Positions 16,591 through 25,134 are shown, numbered from the stretch's first letter. The stretch is DNA of 64,000 bases from Verrucosispora sp. NA02020 (GCF_013364215.1 NZ_CP054923.1:1798001-1862000); one strand, 5' to 3'. Translations and numbers: made by a program. Notes: generated by a model not told the origin, from the letters alone.

Positions 16591-17396
16591 CCCCGCCCCG
16601 CACCGTGGTGCGCCGCGACGCCGGTCTCTACGCGCTGGAACGCGCCCTGCAACGACGGGGCTTCCGGCACGTCGCCGGTGCCGACGAGGCCGGTCGGGGA
16701 GCCTGCGCCGGGCCGCTGGTGGCCGCCGCCGCGATCCTGCCCGAGGGGCGACGCGGCGAGATCGACGGACTGGCCGACTCCAAGCTGCTCACCGCGGCCA
16801 GTCGGGAGCGGGTGTACGACGAGGTCGTCGCGCGTGCCCTGGCGTACGCGGTGGTGGTCGTCCCGGCCGAGGAGGTCGACGCCCGGGGGCTGCACGTGTG
16901 CAACCTGGCCGCCATGCGTCGGGCGCTGGCCTCGCTGACGGTACGCCCGGAGTACGTGCTGACCGACGGGTTCGGCGTGGACGGGCTGGGTGTGCCCGGG
17001 CTGGCCGTGTGGAAGGGCGACCGGGTGGCCGCCTGCGTGGCGGCGGCGAGCGTGCTCGCCAAGGTCACCCGGGACCGGATCATGGTGGAGCTGGACGCGG
17101 TGCATCCCGGCTACGGATTCGCCGAGCACAAGGGGTACGTCACCGCGGAGCACAGCGCGGCGTTGCGCGACCGTGGGCCGTGCCTCCAGCACCGGTTCTC
17201 GTATGTCAACGTGGCCGCCGTCTCGGGGCGGGACGGTCGGCCGCCACGCTCCCGGCGACCGATGGGTGCAAGCCCGGACGAGCCGATGGAGCGCTCAGCC
17301 GCCGTAGGGGGTACCGTCGGCGTGGCGTTGGGCGAGCAGCCTCAGCCTCCGGCGTCGGTGGGGGAAGATGTGGTCATGGAAGGCGGAGTGCGATGA
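16584..17396 (+). CDS. rnhB: Ribonuclease HII
   Basis: 270 residues; cleaves RNA in RNA-DNA hybrids and removes misincorporated ribonucleotides. The catalytic motif VAGADEAGRGACAGPLVAAA is present, with further acidic ligands in LTDGFGVDG and the AACVAAASVLAKVTRDR and HPGYGFAEHKGYVTAEH motifs. The last ~50 residues (after YVNVAAVSG) are a low-complexity tail beyond the usual domain end. ATG at 16584 overlaps the Nudix stop; the stop overlaps the DUF2469 start (ATGA). Confidence 0.94.
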   Translation: MLTPPRTVVRRDAGLYALERALQRRGFRHVAGADEAGRGACAGPLVAAAAILPEGRRGEIDGLADSKLLTAASRERVYDEVVARALAYAVVVVPAEEVDARGLHVCNLAAMRRALASLTVRPEYVLTDGFGVDGLGVPGLAVWKGDRVAACVAAASVLAKVTRDRIMVELDAVHPGYGFAEHKGYVTAEHSAALRDRGPCLQHRFSYVNVAAVSGRDGRPPRSRRPMGASPDEPMERSAAVGGTVGVALGEQPQPPASVGEDVVMEGGVR

Positions 17397-17716
17397 GCGC
17401 GGAAGATCTCGAGAAGTACGAGACCGAGATGGAGCTCCAGCTCTACCGGGAGTACCGCGACATCGTCCGTCAGTTCTCCTACGTGGTGGAGACCGAGCGC
17501 CGGTTCTACCTGGCGAACCAGGTCGACCTGCACGTGCGTAACTCCGACGGCGAGGTCTACTTCGAGGTCGAGATGCACGACGCGTGGGTGTGGGACATGT
17601 ATCGTCCGGCCCGGTTCGTGAAGAACGTCCGCGTCATGACGTTCAAGGACGTCAACGTCGAGGAGCTGGAGAAGCCGGACATCTCCCTCCCCGCCGACTC
17701 CGGCTTCGGCGGCTGA
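17393..17716 (+). CDS. DUF2469 family protein
   Basis: 107-residue cytosolic protein, acidic and helical at the N-terminus (MSAEDLEKYETEMELQLYRE). The middle (FYLANQVDLHVRNSDGEVYFEV) and the WVWDMYRPARFVKNVRVMTFKD motif are characteristic. The family is confined to actinobacteria and almost always sits next to rnhB; its role is unknown. ATG overlaps the rnhB stop by four bases, so it depends on rnhB translation. Confidence 0.93.
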   Translation: MSAEDLEKYETEMELQLYREYRDIVRQFSYVVETERRFYLANQVDLHVRNSDGEVYFEVEMHDAWVWDMYRPARFVKNVRVMTFKDVNVEELEKPDISLPADSGFGG

Positions 17717-17785
17717 TCCGTCCGTCGCCGCCCGGACGGGCATCGCCGGTGGCCCCCACCGCCGCGATCCGTCCACCGTGTCCGG

Positions 17786-18260
17786 TCAGCGGTCGACGTC
17801 CCCGGTCGGCCGCCCGGTGAACTCGAACATCGTCACCCCGCTCGGCAGCGGTCGGGGAGTTGGACCGGACGTCCGACTCGGTGATGTTGCCGAAGACGCC
17901 GCAGGCCAGCACCAGGTCGGCCGGGACCATCCCCGCGTACGCGTCGGTGCGTGCCGCGTCACCCCGCACCACCTCGACCCCGGACAGCCCGGCCCGCGCC
18001 ACCGCCGCCCGCGCCACCTCGACGTTGCGCGGATCGAGTTCCACCAACCGGGCCGTCACGTCGGCGCCGCGCGGGTGCGCCGCCAGCACCGGGATCACGT
18101 CGCGTCCCTGACCGGCGCAGAGACTGACCGCCCGAAGGCGTCCGGGCCGTGCCTCGTCCAGCGCCGCGCCGACGCGGGTACGCACCTCCGCCAGCCGCCG
18201 GGACAGCGGTGAGGCCGGGTCGGCGTACTGGTCGTGCCAGGCGTACCAATCACGCGTCAC
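17786..18260 (-). pseudogene. Class I SAM-dependent methyltransferase, internally deleted and frameshifted
   Basis: The N-terminal part reads as a normal Rossmann methyltransferase: VTRDWYAWHDQY, SAM motif I VSLCAGQGRDVIPVLAAH, acidic VELDPRNVEVARAAV, and LVLACGVFGNITESDV. Directly after NITESDV the frame becomes junk, but the +1 frame gives LPSGVTMFEFTGRPTGDVDR and a stop at 17786, a plausible native C-terminus. The remnant is about 158 codons where I expect about 250-270, so a deletion of about 90-100 codons plus a frame change is the simplest reading. The GTG at 18260 is the likely old start. It lies at one edge of the inverted 18-25 kb segment. Confidence 0.7.
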
Positions 18261-18460
18261 CAGGTCGAGCCTAGGTCGTCTGTCGACGCCCGGCGCCGCC
18301 GCAGGCCGGGCCATAGCAGATCAGCTTCTCCGGCGCGGCCTGTCCACAAGAGGCTCCGCTGTCCACAGGCGACGAGTGTGGGGCGGCGGGTAGCGGTCCA
18401 TCCGGTCAGGATCGCGGCATGTCCCTCCGGTCGTTGATCAGATTTGTTCCTCCCGCTTCG

Positions 18461-18535
18461 ACGCGGCCTGTGTCTACGCGGCCTGTGTCTGCGCGGCCTG
18501 TGTCTGCGCGGCCTGTGTCTGCGCGGCCTGTGTCC
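18461..18535 (+). repeat. Five tandem 15-bp units
   Basis: Unit (A/G)CGCGGCCTGTGTC(T/C), five in a row without interruption. In the frame of the M23-like gene it would encode RPV(S)(T/A), but third-position GC here is far below that of the true coding sequence, so it is probably upstream non-coding DNA. Confidence 0.9.
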
Positions 18536-18637
18536 GACTGGGCCGGCTCGATGGTGTCTGTTTCGGGCGGGGGCGGATCGGCTCGGGATGGCGAGGTTGT
18601 GCCATTTCTTGCCGTCCGCGCGCCATCGACCGCCACT

Positions 18638-19507
18638 GTGTGTCTTCTCGCCTGCCGGAGTCTCGTCGTACGGCCCGCCGGTGCGACTCGTCCGCGCTCG
18701 GCGGCCCCCAGCGGTGGCAGGCGGACGGTCCCGGCCGTTCTGCTCGCCGGGTGCGTCGCGCTGCTGTCGCTCCTGGCGTCGCCGGCGGTCGCGGCCAGGC
18801 CGCGCGGCTCTGCGGTGCGGGCGGCGCAGGTGGCTGCCCTGCCTCCCGTCGCGCCGCTTCCGGCTGAGCTGCTCTCGGCTGCGCTGCTTCCGGCTGCGCC
18901 GCTCACGGTCGCACCGGTGCCGGCTGCTCCGGAACGGCCGGCGGAGGCCGCACGGTTCAGGTGGCCGGTCGACGGTCGGCCGCATCCGGTGCGTCGCTTC
19001 GATCCGCCGCCCCGACCGTGGCTGCCCGGCCATCGCGGGGTCGACCTGCTCGCCCCGGCCGGTGCGACGATCCGGGCCGCCGGCACCGGCACGGTCCTGT
19101 TCGCCGGCATGGTCGCCGGCCGTCCGGTCATCTCGGTGGTGCACCCGGACGGCCTGCGCACCACCTACGAGCCGGTCTCGCCGGACGTCACGGTCGGCAC
19201 GTCGGTGGCGGCGGGAACCGCGCTGGGCACCCTGCTGCCGGGGCACGCCGGCTGCCCGGAGGCGGCGTGCCTGCACTGGGGCCTGCGTCGGGGGGACGAC
19301 TATCTCGATCCGCTGGCCCTGCTCGGTCTCGGGCGATCCCGCCTGCTGCCGCTCGATCCGGAACCACCCGCCGCGACCTCGCGGCCCGATGCGGTCAGCG
19401 TTGGGCGAGCAGCGTGGGCAGCCGGACGGCGAGCCGCTCGTACTCGTCCGGCGAGTTGTACACCTGCCCGCAGAGCCGCAACAATCCCCGTCCGCCGAAG
19501 GTCATGA
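18638..19507 (+). CDS. Secreted M23/LytM-like peptidase domain protein, start uncertain
   Basis: A signal-peptide-like stretch (GGRRTVPAVLLAGCVALLSL then SPAVAA) is followed by an Ala/Pro linker and a LytM fold: RWPVDGRPHPVRRFDPP, GHRGVDLLAPAGATIRAAGTG and a final CLHWGLRRGDDYLDP. The first zinc motif H-x3-D is present (HRGVD). The usual HxH of the last strand reads CLH, so one zinc ligand is replaced and hydrolysis of peptidoglycan cross-links is doubtful. The frame is open from an ATG at 18419, but that stretch is low in third-position GC and contains tandem repeats, so I prefer GTG 18638. The stop lies 113 bases inside the convergent aminotransferase gene. Confidence 0.65.
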   Translation: MCLLACRSLVVRPAGATRPRSAAPSGGRRTVPAVLLAGCVALLSLLASPAVAARPRGSAVRAAQVAALPPVAPLPAELLSAALLPAAPLTVAPVPAAPERPAEAARFRWPVDGRPHPVRRFDPPPRPWLPGHRGVDLLAPAGATIRAAGTGTVLFAGMVAGRPVISVVHPDGLRTTYEPVSPDVTVGTSVAAGTALGTLLPGHAGCPEAACLHWGLRRGDDYLDPLALLGLGRSRLLPLDPEPPAATSRPDAVSVGRAAWAAGRRAARTRPASCTPARRAATIPVRRRS

Positions 19508-20576
19508 CCGCTACCTGGGTGGCGAGCCGCTCGGCGATCCGGGCCTGCAACGCCCGCGCCGCGTCGAGGTTCGTGGCGAGGCCCGCCGGCAACGGGACGA
19601 TCCGCATGGCGACGGTCGGTCCGCCGGGGTCGAGCAGTCCGGCGGGCGGCACCGCGAGCGCGTCCCCGACCACCCGTTGCCCGTACGCGGCCAGTGCGGC
19701 GTTGTGCGCGCGTACCCGGTCCACACCGAGGCTGCGCAGTGCGTACAGCCCGGCGGGTGCACTGAGCCACGCGGTGTAGTCCGCCGTCCCCTGCCACTCC
19801 AACCGGCCCGGGAAGCCGGACTCCTGCTCCCAGGAGACCACCAGCGGCTCGATCCGGTCCCGCCAGGCCGGTGACACCACGAGCACCGCGGTGCCGCGCG
19901 GCGCGTACCCCCACTTGTGCAGGTTGCCGACCCAGAAGTCGGCGCCGATGCCCTGCACCGACGCGGCCAGCATGCCCGGCGCGTGCGCGGCGTCGACCAG
20001 CACGGGTACGCCCTGCTCCCGGGCGAGCCCGACGATCGCTGCGACCGGGAACAGTCGGGCCGTGGCCGAGGTGACCTGGTCCACCACCAGCAGCCGGGTA
20101 CGCCCCGGACGCAGCCCGGACCGGACGACCTGCAGGATCTCCTCGTCGGTGGCGGTCAACGGGACCCGCAACACGCGGTGGGTCACCCCGGTCCGGCGGC
20201 ACTCCCGCTGCACCGACAGCGTGACCGCCCCGTAGCCGTGGTCGGTGGTGACCACCTCGTCGCCCTCGCGCAGCCCGAGCGACTGGAGCACCACCGCCAC
20301 ACCGGTGGTGGCGTTCGGGATCAGGGCGGTGCCGTCCGGGTCCGCGCCGAGGAAGGTGGCCAGGTGGCGGCGGGTGTGGGCGATCCGGTCGGTCAGCCCC
20401 TGCACGAAGAAGCGCAGCGGGTCCGACTCCATCTCGTCGCGCAACCGCTGCTGGGCCCGCTGCGCGACGATCGGCACCGCCCCGAACGAACCGTGGTTGA
20501 GGTGACTGGTCGCCGGATCGAGGGAGAAGAGCAGACGGGCGCCCGCGATCGGCTCGGGCGGCGGCGGGACGCTCAC
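19395..20576 (-). CDS. Aminotransferase class V-fold PLP enzyme (isopenicillin N epimerase/cysteine desulfurase-like)
   Basis: 393-residue PLP-dependent enzyme. Near the N-terminus SHLNHGSFGAVP is the motif of the isopenicillin-N-epimerase-like branch. The PLP aspartate/His region is VLVDAAHAPGML, and the Schiff-base lysine lies in WVGNLHKWGYAPRG. No Cys loop typical of NifS/SufS desulfurases is seen, so sulfur mobilisation is unlikely. The GTG at 20576 gives the family-like start VSVPPPPEPIAGARLLFSLD; longer upstream frames overlap xerC. It is 44 bases downstream of xerC, possibly the last gene of the yraN-comM-dprA-xerC transcript. Substrate unknown. Confidence 0.85.
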   Translation of the reverse strand: MSVPPPPEPIAGARLLFSLDPATSHLNHGSFGAVPIVAQRAQQRLRDEMESDPLRFFVQGLTDRIAHTRRHLATFLGADPDGTALIPNATTGVAVVLQSLGLREGDEVVTTDHGYGAVTLSVQRECRRTGVTHRVLRVPLTATDEEILQVVRSGLRPGRTRLLVVDQVTSATARLFPVAAIVGLAREQGVPVLVDAAHAPGMLAASVQGIGADFWVGNLHKWGYAPRGTAVLVVSPAWRDRIEPLVVSWEQESGFPGRLEWQGTADYTAWLSAPAGLYALRSLGVDRVRAHNAALAAYGQRVVGDALAVPPAGLLDPGGPTVAMRIVPLPAGLATNLDAARALQARIAERLATQVAVMTFGGRGLLRLCGQVYNSPDEYERLAVRLPTLLAQR

Positions 20577-20620
20577 CCGATGATCGTAACCGCTGATCGG
20601 CGTCGCCCGGCCTGCTCCGC

Positions 20621-21913
20621 TCAGGCGCGGGGATGTGCCTGCCGGTACGCGGCGCGCAGCCGCTCCACCGAGACATGGGTGTAGACCTGGGTGCTGGCCA
20701 GCGACGAGTGTCCCAGCAACTCCTGCACCGCTCGCAGGTCCGCACCACCTTCCAGCAGGTGGGTGGCGGCGGAGTGGCGCAGCGCGTGCGGGCTCGTCCG
20801 GGGCAGGTCGGCGGCCTCGGCGTACCCGGCGACGATCCGGCGGGCGGTCGTCGGGTTCAGCCGACCGCCGCGGGCGCCGAGCAGGAGCGCGTCGCGGGAT
20901 CCCGGGACCGCCAGCACGGTCCGTCCGCGCCGCAGCCAGTCGTCGAGGGCCCGCTGGGCGGGCAGCCCGTACGGCACGGTCCGTTCCCGCCCACCCTTGC
21001 CGTGGACCCGGATCACGCGTCGGCCGTGGTCGACGTCGGCCACGTCGAGCCCGCACGCCTCGCTGACCCGTACCCCTGTGCCGTAGAGCAGTTCGAGCAG
21101 CACCCGGTCCCGCAGCCGTACCGCCTCGGCGTCCCGGTCCGGTTCGCCCGGACCATCGAGGGCGCTGTCTCCCCGGCCCGTCCGGTCGGTGCCGGCGGCC
21201 CCCGGCACGATGCCTGTGCCCGGCGCGCTCTCTGTGTTCGGCGCGGCGGCGGTGTCCGGGGCGGCGGCGGTGTCCGACGCGGTGCCCGTGTTGGCGGCGG
21301 CGCCTGCGTTCGGGGCGGTGCCGGTAACGGTGCCTGCGTTCGGGGCGGTGCCAGTGGCGGTGCCTGTCTTGGCGGCGGTGCCTGTGTTGGACGCGGTGCC
21401 TGTGTCGGCGGCGGTGCTGGTGTTCGGCGTGGTGACGCGGGTCGGGGCCTCCACGAGTTGGGCGGCCTGGTCGGCGCGGAGCACCGTGGGCAGGGTCCGT
21501 CGTGGGCGAGGACTGGCCAGGGTGGCGGCCACGTCGGTGGGCAACAGCCCCTCCCGGTGCGCCCAGGCACTGAAGGTCCGCGCCGCTGCCGCACGCCGGG
21601 CCATCGAGGTGCGGGCCGTGCCCGTCGTGCGTTGCCGGGCAAGCCAGCTGCGTACCGTGTCGAGGGTCAACTCGGCGACCTGGGTGCAGCCCATCCGTCG
21701 GGCGTGCTCCATCAGGGACACCAGATCCGCGACGTAGGCCCTGACCGTGTGCGTCGACCGGTTGCGGACCGAGGCGAGGTGGCGGGCGAAGTCGTCCACC
21801 GCGTCGCGCAACGGCCCCGGCAGCGCCGCGTGCACCGCCCGGGTGCCGCGGACGTCCCGGCCCTGTCCACCCGTACCCCGCACGGCTGCCAGCCTACGGC
21901 GGGCTGGCGTCAC
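20621..21913 (-). CDS. xerC: Tyrosine recombinase XerC with a repeat-rich linker insertion
   Basis: 430 residues versus about 300 for the family. The core-binding SAM-like domain is at 34-156 and the catalytic domain from about 262. All catalytic residues are present: R282 (GTGVRVSE), K306 (HGKGGRE), H376/R379 (SPHALRH), H402 (LLGHSS) and Y411 (QVYTHVS). XerC/XerD resolve chromosome dimers at dif during division. Between the domains lies ~105 residues of Thr/Ala/Asn/Gly-rich repeats (TGTASNTGTAAKTGT, TGTAPNAG twice), encoded by about 21128-21448; the linker is normally a few residues. GTG start overlaps the dprA stop (GTGA). Confidence 0.92.
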   Translation of the reverse strand: MTPARRRLAAVRGTGGQGRDVRGTRAVHAALPGPLRDAVDDFARHLASVRNRSTHTVRAYVADLVSLMEHARRMGCTQVAELTLDTVRSWLARQRTTGTARTSMARRAAAARTFSAWAHREGLLPTDVAATLASPRPRRTLPTVLRADQAAQLVEAPTRVTTPNTSTAADTGTASNTGTAAKTGTATGTAPNAGTVTGTAPNAGAAANTGTASDTAAAPDTAAAPNTESAPGTGIVPGAAGTDRTGRGDSALDGPGEPDRDAEAVRLRDRVLLELLYGTGVRVSEACGLDVADVDHGRRVIRVHGKGGRERTVPYGLPAQRALDDWLRRGRTVLAVPGSRDALLLGARGGRLNPTTARRIVAGYAEAADLPRTSPHALRHSAATHLLEGGADLRAVQELLGHSSLASTQVYTHVSVERLRAAYRQAHPRA

Positions 21914-23091
21914 CCGCGACCAGCTGGGTCGGCCAGGGCGAACCCGTCCCTGCGCCGCACCACGAGGGACAGTTCCTCCAGCATCGGCAGGGTGCGCAGC
22001 ACCGTGCGGACGGCCAGGCCGGCCCTCGCGGCGAGGTCGTCCACCCCGACGGTGCCGCGTCGGGGCAGCGATTCCAGGATCGACCTCGCGTCGTCGTCGA
22101 GCAGGTCGGCGGGGCGTTCCGGACCGCGCGGCACCGGCGCCAGCTCACCGATCGGACCCACCTCCTCCAACACCTGCGCCAACCCGGTCACCAGCCGTGC
22201 CGCCGGTTGTTCCCGCAGGATCTCGTGCGCGCCGACCGACATCGCGGAGGTGACCGGACCGGGCACCACCATCGCGGGCCTGTTCAGGGCGAGCGCGCGT
22301 CGGGTGGTCTGGGTCGCACCGCTGCGCGCCGCCGCCTCCACCAGCACGGTGCCTCTGGTGGCCGCCGCGATGACCCGGTTACGGATGAGGAAGCGAGGAC
22401 GCAAGGGCTCGGCGCCCGGTGGCCACTCGCTGACCAGCAGGCCGGTCTCGGCGATCCGGTCGAACAACGCGGTGTTGCCCAGCGGGTACGGCCGGTCCAC
22501 CCCGCACGCGAGCACCGCGACGGTCGACCCACCGGCGTTCAGGGCACCACGGTGCGCGGCGGCGTCGATGCCGAACGCACCGCCGGAGACGACCGTCCAC
22601 TCCCGGTCGGCCAACCCGTAGGCGATGTCCGTGGCGACGTGCAGGCCGTACGCCGTGGCCGCCCGCGCCCCCACCACCGCCACCGACCGGTCCAGCGTCT
22701 CGTCCAACCGCCACGCGCCGCGTACCCAGAAGCAGAGCGGCGGCGCCGTCTCGATGTCGACCCGACGTTGCTTGCCGGGCAGTTCCAGTCGGAGGTGCCG
22801 CAACTGCTCGACGGTCATCGGCCACTCGTCGTCGTCGGGCGTGACGAGGCGGGCACCGAGCCGGTCGGTGCGGCGCAGTGCCTCGGCGGCGACCGCCCGG
22901 GGATCACCGACCCGGGTCCGCGCGGCCACACCGTCGCGCAGGTCCTCCTGCGGTGCCCCGCCGTCCAGCAGCAACTCCAGTGCGGCCACCGGCCCGATCT
23001 CGTCGACCAGCCCGTACACCGAACGGGTGCCCGGCTCGGCCAGCCAGGTCAGCGCCACCCGTGCCAGCCGCGACTCCTCGTGCGTGCTCAC
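21910..23091 (-). CDS. dprA: DNA-processing protein DprA
   Basis: 393 residues; binds incoming single-stranded DNA and loads RecA during transformation. The Rossmann-like domain has VAVVGARAATAYG, VVSGGAFGIDAAAHRGAL, TVAVLACGVDRPYPLGN and LVSEWPPGAEPLRPRF, plus RNRVIAAATRGTVLVEA. The C-terminus contains a winged-helix region (LLDDDARSILESLPRRGTVG ... LEELSLVVRRRDGFA), common in actinobacteria. The GTG at 23091 overlaps the comM stop by four bases. It is in the conserved yraN-comM-dprA order, although that order is on the minus strand here. Confidence 0.93.
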   Translation of the reverse strand: MSTHEESRLARVALTWLAEPGTRSVYGLVDEIGPVAALELLLDGGAPQEDLRDGVAARTRVGDPRAVAAEALRRTDRLGARLVTPDDDEWPMTVEQLRHLRLELPGKQRRVDIETAPPLCFWVRGAWRLDETLDRSVAVVGARAATAYGLHVATDIAYGLADREWTVVSGGAFGIDAAAHRGALNAGGSTVAVLACGVDRPYPLGNTALFDRIAETGLLVSEWPPGAEPLRPRFLIRNRVIAAATRGTVLVEAAARSGATQTTRRALALNRPAMVVPGPVTSAMSVGAHEILREQPAARLVTGLAQVLEEVGPIGELAPVPRGPERPADLLDDDARSILESLPRRGTVGVDDLAARAGLAVRTVLRTLPMLEELSLVVRRRDGFALADPAGRG

Positions 23092-24605
23092 GTACCCTCT
23101 CCCGTCCTCAGTGTGATGGCCTCGGCGATGTCCTTCTTGTCCGGCTGGGCCCGCCCGTCCAGGTCGGCGATCGTCCAGGCGAGCCGGATGACCCGGTCGA
23201 AGCCGCGAGCGGACAGCGACCCGGAGTCCAGACGGGTCCGCAGGTCGGCGGTGACCGGGTCGGGCAGCCGCCACGGTGCCCGGCGCAGGTTCGGCCCGGG
23301 TATCTCGGAGTTGAGCCGGCGCCCCAGCGCCGTCCACCGTTCGGCCGCTGCCTGCCGTGCGGCGTCGACCCGCGCGGCCACCACCGCCGAGGACTCGTGC
23401 GCGGCGGGTTCCATCAGCTCGGCCGCCCGCATCGGTGGCAGGCGGACCTGGAGGTCGATCCGGTCGAGCAGCGGACCGGAGAGCCGGGCGAGGTAGCGGC
23501 GACGAGCGGCGGGGGCGCACTCGCACCGGTCGTCGCCCGCCGGGTTCGCACACGGGCACGGATTGGCGGCCAGCACCAGTTGGGCCCGGGCCGGGTACTC
23601 GGCACCGCCCCGACTGCGGGTCAGCAGCACCCGACCGTGCTCCAACGGCTGGCGCAGCGCCTCCAACGCCGGCTTGCTGAACTCCGGCGCCTCGTCGAGG
23701 AAGAGCACTCCACGGTGCGCGAGGGAGATCGCACCCGGCCGGGCGAGTCCCGCGCCGCCCCCGACGATGGAGGGCACGGTGGCGGTGTGATGCGGGGCCT
23801 GGAACGGCGGCCGGCGGATCAGTCGGCCGCCGGCCGGTAGCAGACCCGCGACCGAGTGCAGCGCGGTCACCTCCAGCGCGGCACCGTCGTCCAGCGTCGG
23901 CAGGATCGACGGCAGGCGTTCGGCCAGCATGGTCTTGCCGGCGCCGGGTGGCCCGATCAACGCCAGGTGGTGTCCACCGGCGGCGGCGACCTCCAAAGCC
24001 CGCCGGCCGAGCCCCTGCCCGGCGACGTCGGCGAGGTCCGGGCCGGTGATCACCTCCGGTGCGTCGTCGACCGGCGGCTCGATCAGTGGTCGGCCGTCGC
24101 GGACGAAGCAGACCAGCCGGTGCAGGCTGTCCACGCCCCGCACCCGCAGGCCGGGCACCACGGCGGCCTCGGCCGCGTTGCCCGCCGGCACGATCACCCG
24201 GTCGACGCCGGCCCGGGCCGCCGCGGCCACCATCGGCAGGACGCCCCGGACCGGGCGCACCGCGCCGTCGAGACCCAGCTCGCCGAGGATCGCCACGCCG
24301 TCCAGCGGCAGCAGCGGCAGTTCGCCCGAACCGCCGAGCAGTGCCACCGCGATCGCCAGGTCGAACGCCGAACCGAACTTGGGCAGCGTGGCCGGCAGCA
24401 GGTTGAGGGTGATCCGTCGGTTAGGCCACCGCTGGCCGGAGTTCACCACCGCCGCGCGGACCCGGTCGCGTGCCTCGTGCAGCGCCGTGTCGGGCAGACC
24501 GGAGATGACCACTCCGGGCAGGCCCGGCGCGAGGTCCGCCTCCACCTCCACCAGGTGCCCCTCCACTCCGACCAGGCCGACGCAGAGCACCCGGGCGTAG
24601 CTCAT
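23088..24605 (-). CDS. comM: Mg-chelatase-like AAA+ ATPase ComM/YifB
   Basis: 505 residues. The N-terminal lon-protease-like domain (VEVEADLAPGLPGVVISGLP) is followed by an AAA+ module with Walker A in LALIGPPGAGKTMLAERLP, Walker B GVLFLDEAPEF and a Cys-rich finger (NPCPCANPAGDDRCECAP). A C-terminal Mg-chelatase domain completes it. Studied members act as branch-migration helicases that extend donor DNA during natural transformation. ATG 24605 begins MSYARVLCVGLVGVEG as in the family. Between it and yraN lie 169 bases in which I see no gene, only a GGTCGG-rich stretch. Confidence 0.93.
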   Translation of the reverse strand: MSYARVLCVGLVGVEGHLVEVEADLAPGLPGVVISGLPDTALHEARDRVRAAVVNSGQRWPNRRITLNLLPATLPKFGSAFDLAIAVALLGGSGELPLLPLDGVAILGELGLDGAVRPVRGVLPMVAAAARAGVDRVIVPAGNAAEAAVVPGLRVRGVDSLHRLVCFVRDGRPLIEPPVDDAPEVITGPDLADVAGQGLGRRALEVAAAGGHHLALIGPPGAGKTMLAERLPSILPTLDDGAALEVTALHSVAGLLPAGGRLIRRPPFQAPHHTATVPSIVGGGAGLARPGAISLAHRGVLFLDEAPEFSKPALEALRQPLEHGRVLLTRSRGGAEYPARAQLVLAANPCPCANPAGDDRCECAPAARRRYLARLSGPLLDRIDLQVRLPPMRAAELMEPAAHESSAVVAARVDAARQAAAERWTALGRRLNSEIPGPNLRRAPWRLPDPVTADLRTRLDSGSLSARGFDRVIRLAWTIADLDGRAQPDKKDIAEAITLRTGEGT

Positions 24606-24774
24606 CGCCGACCCACCGGGCACTGGCGTGGCACCACGAACCCGTCCGGTGGGCGTACCTGACCGGCGGTCGGTCGCGGTACCGCACGGCCGGTCGGACG
24701 CACCTGGGGGCCGGTCGGGTGAACCCCACCACCGGTCGGCGACGACGTCGCACCGCGTCTGCCGTGGCGGGGCA

Positions 24775-25134
24775 TCAGAAGGCGCCCTTGAGGTGTTCGA
24801 CGCGGGCCCGGCCGGCTGCGGGCAGCAGGACCGAGAGGACGTCGAAGCGGATCTCGTCGGCGGTGGTGCCGGTGCTCGCGAGCCAGGCGGCGGCGAGCCG
24901 GCGCAGGCGGCGTGCCTTGCGCGCCACCACCGCCTCGGCGGGCGTGCCGAAGCGTGTGGTGCGACGCGTCTTCACCTCGCAGAAGGCGAGCACCGGCCCG
25001 TCCCAGGCGATGATGTCGATCTCTCCGGAGGGGCAGCGCCAGTTCCGCTCCACCGGCCTTAGGCCCGTCTCGATCAGGTGGCGGACGGCGCACCGCTCCC
25101 CGTAGCCGCCGACCGCCTGGTTCCGCTTGGTCAT
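24775..25134 (-). CDS. yraN: UPF0102 protein YraN
   Basis: 119-residue restriction-endonuclease-fold protein, conserved beside comM and dprA. The nuclease-like core is visible: GYGERCAVRHLIETGLRPVE, CPSGEIDIIAWDG (the D of the D...ExK core), VLAFCEVKTRRTTRFG (ExK). It is presumed to process DNA, but no activity is established for most members. First gene of the minus-strand yraN-comM-dprA-xerC run. Confidence 0.92.
   Translation of the reverse strand: MTKRNQAVGGYGERCAVRHLIETGLRPVERNWRCPSGEIDIIAWDGPVLAFCEVKTRRTTRFGTPAEAVVARKARRLRRLAAAWLASTGTTADEIRFDVLSVLLPAAGRARVEHLKGAF

Noticed and set aside
17652..18314. The 220-codon methyltransferase frame as an intact gene
   Set aside because: After the SAM motifs the frame is low-complexity and overlaps DUF2469; the alternative frame restores a normal C-terminus, so it is treated as a pseudogene.
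18461..18535. CRISPR array
   Set aside because: Units are contiguous 15-mers with no spacers and no cas genes; the 9-bp and 20-bp arrays near 46.1-46.3 kb fail for the same reason.
19395..20576. Cysteine desulfurase (SufS/NifS)
   Set aside because: The NHGSFG N-terminus and lack of an active-site Cys loop favour the isopenicillin-N-epimerase-like branch.
19395..21056. A 553-codon version of the class V aminotransferase
   Set aside because: The upstream 159 codons overlap xerC in another frame and are unlike the family; GTG 20576 fits.
24606..24774. A small gene between comM and yraN
   Set aside because: Short frames here are Pro/Gly/Val repeats with no ribosome site or family match.
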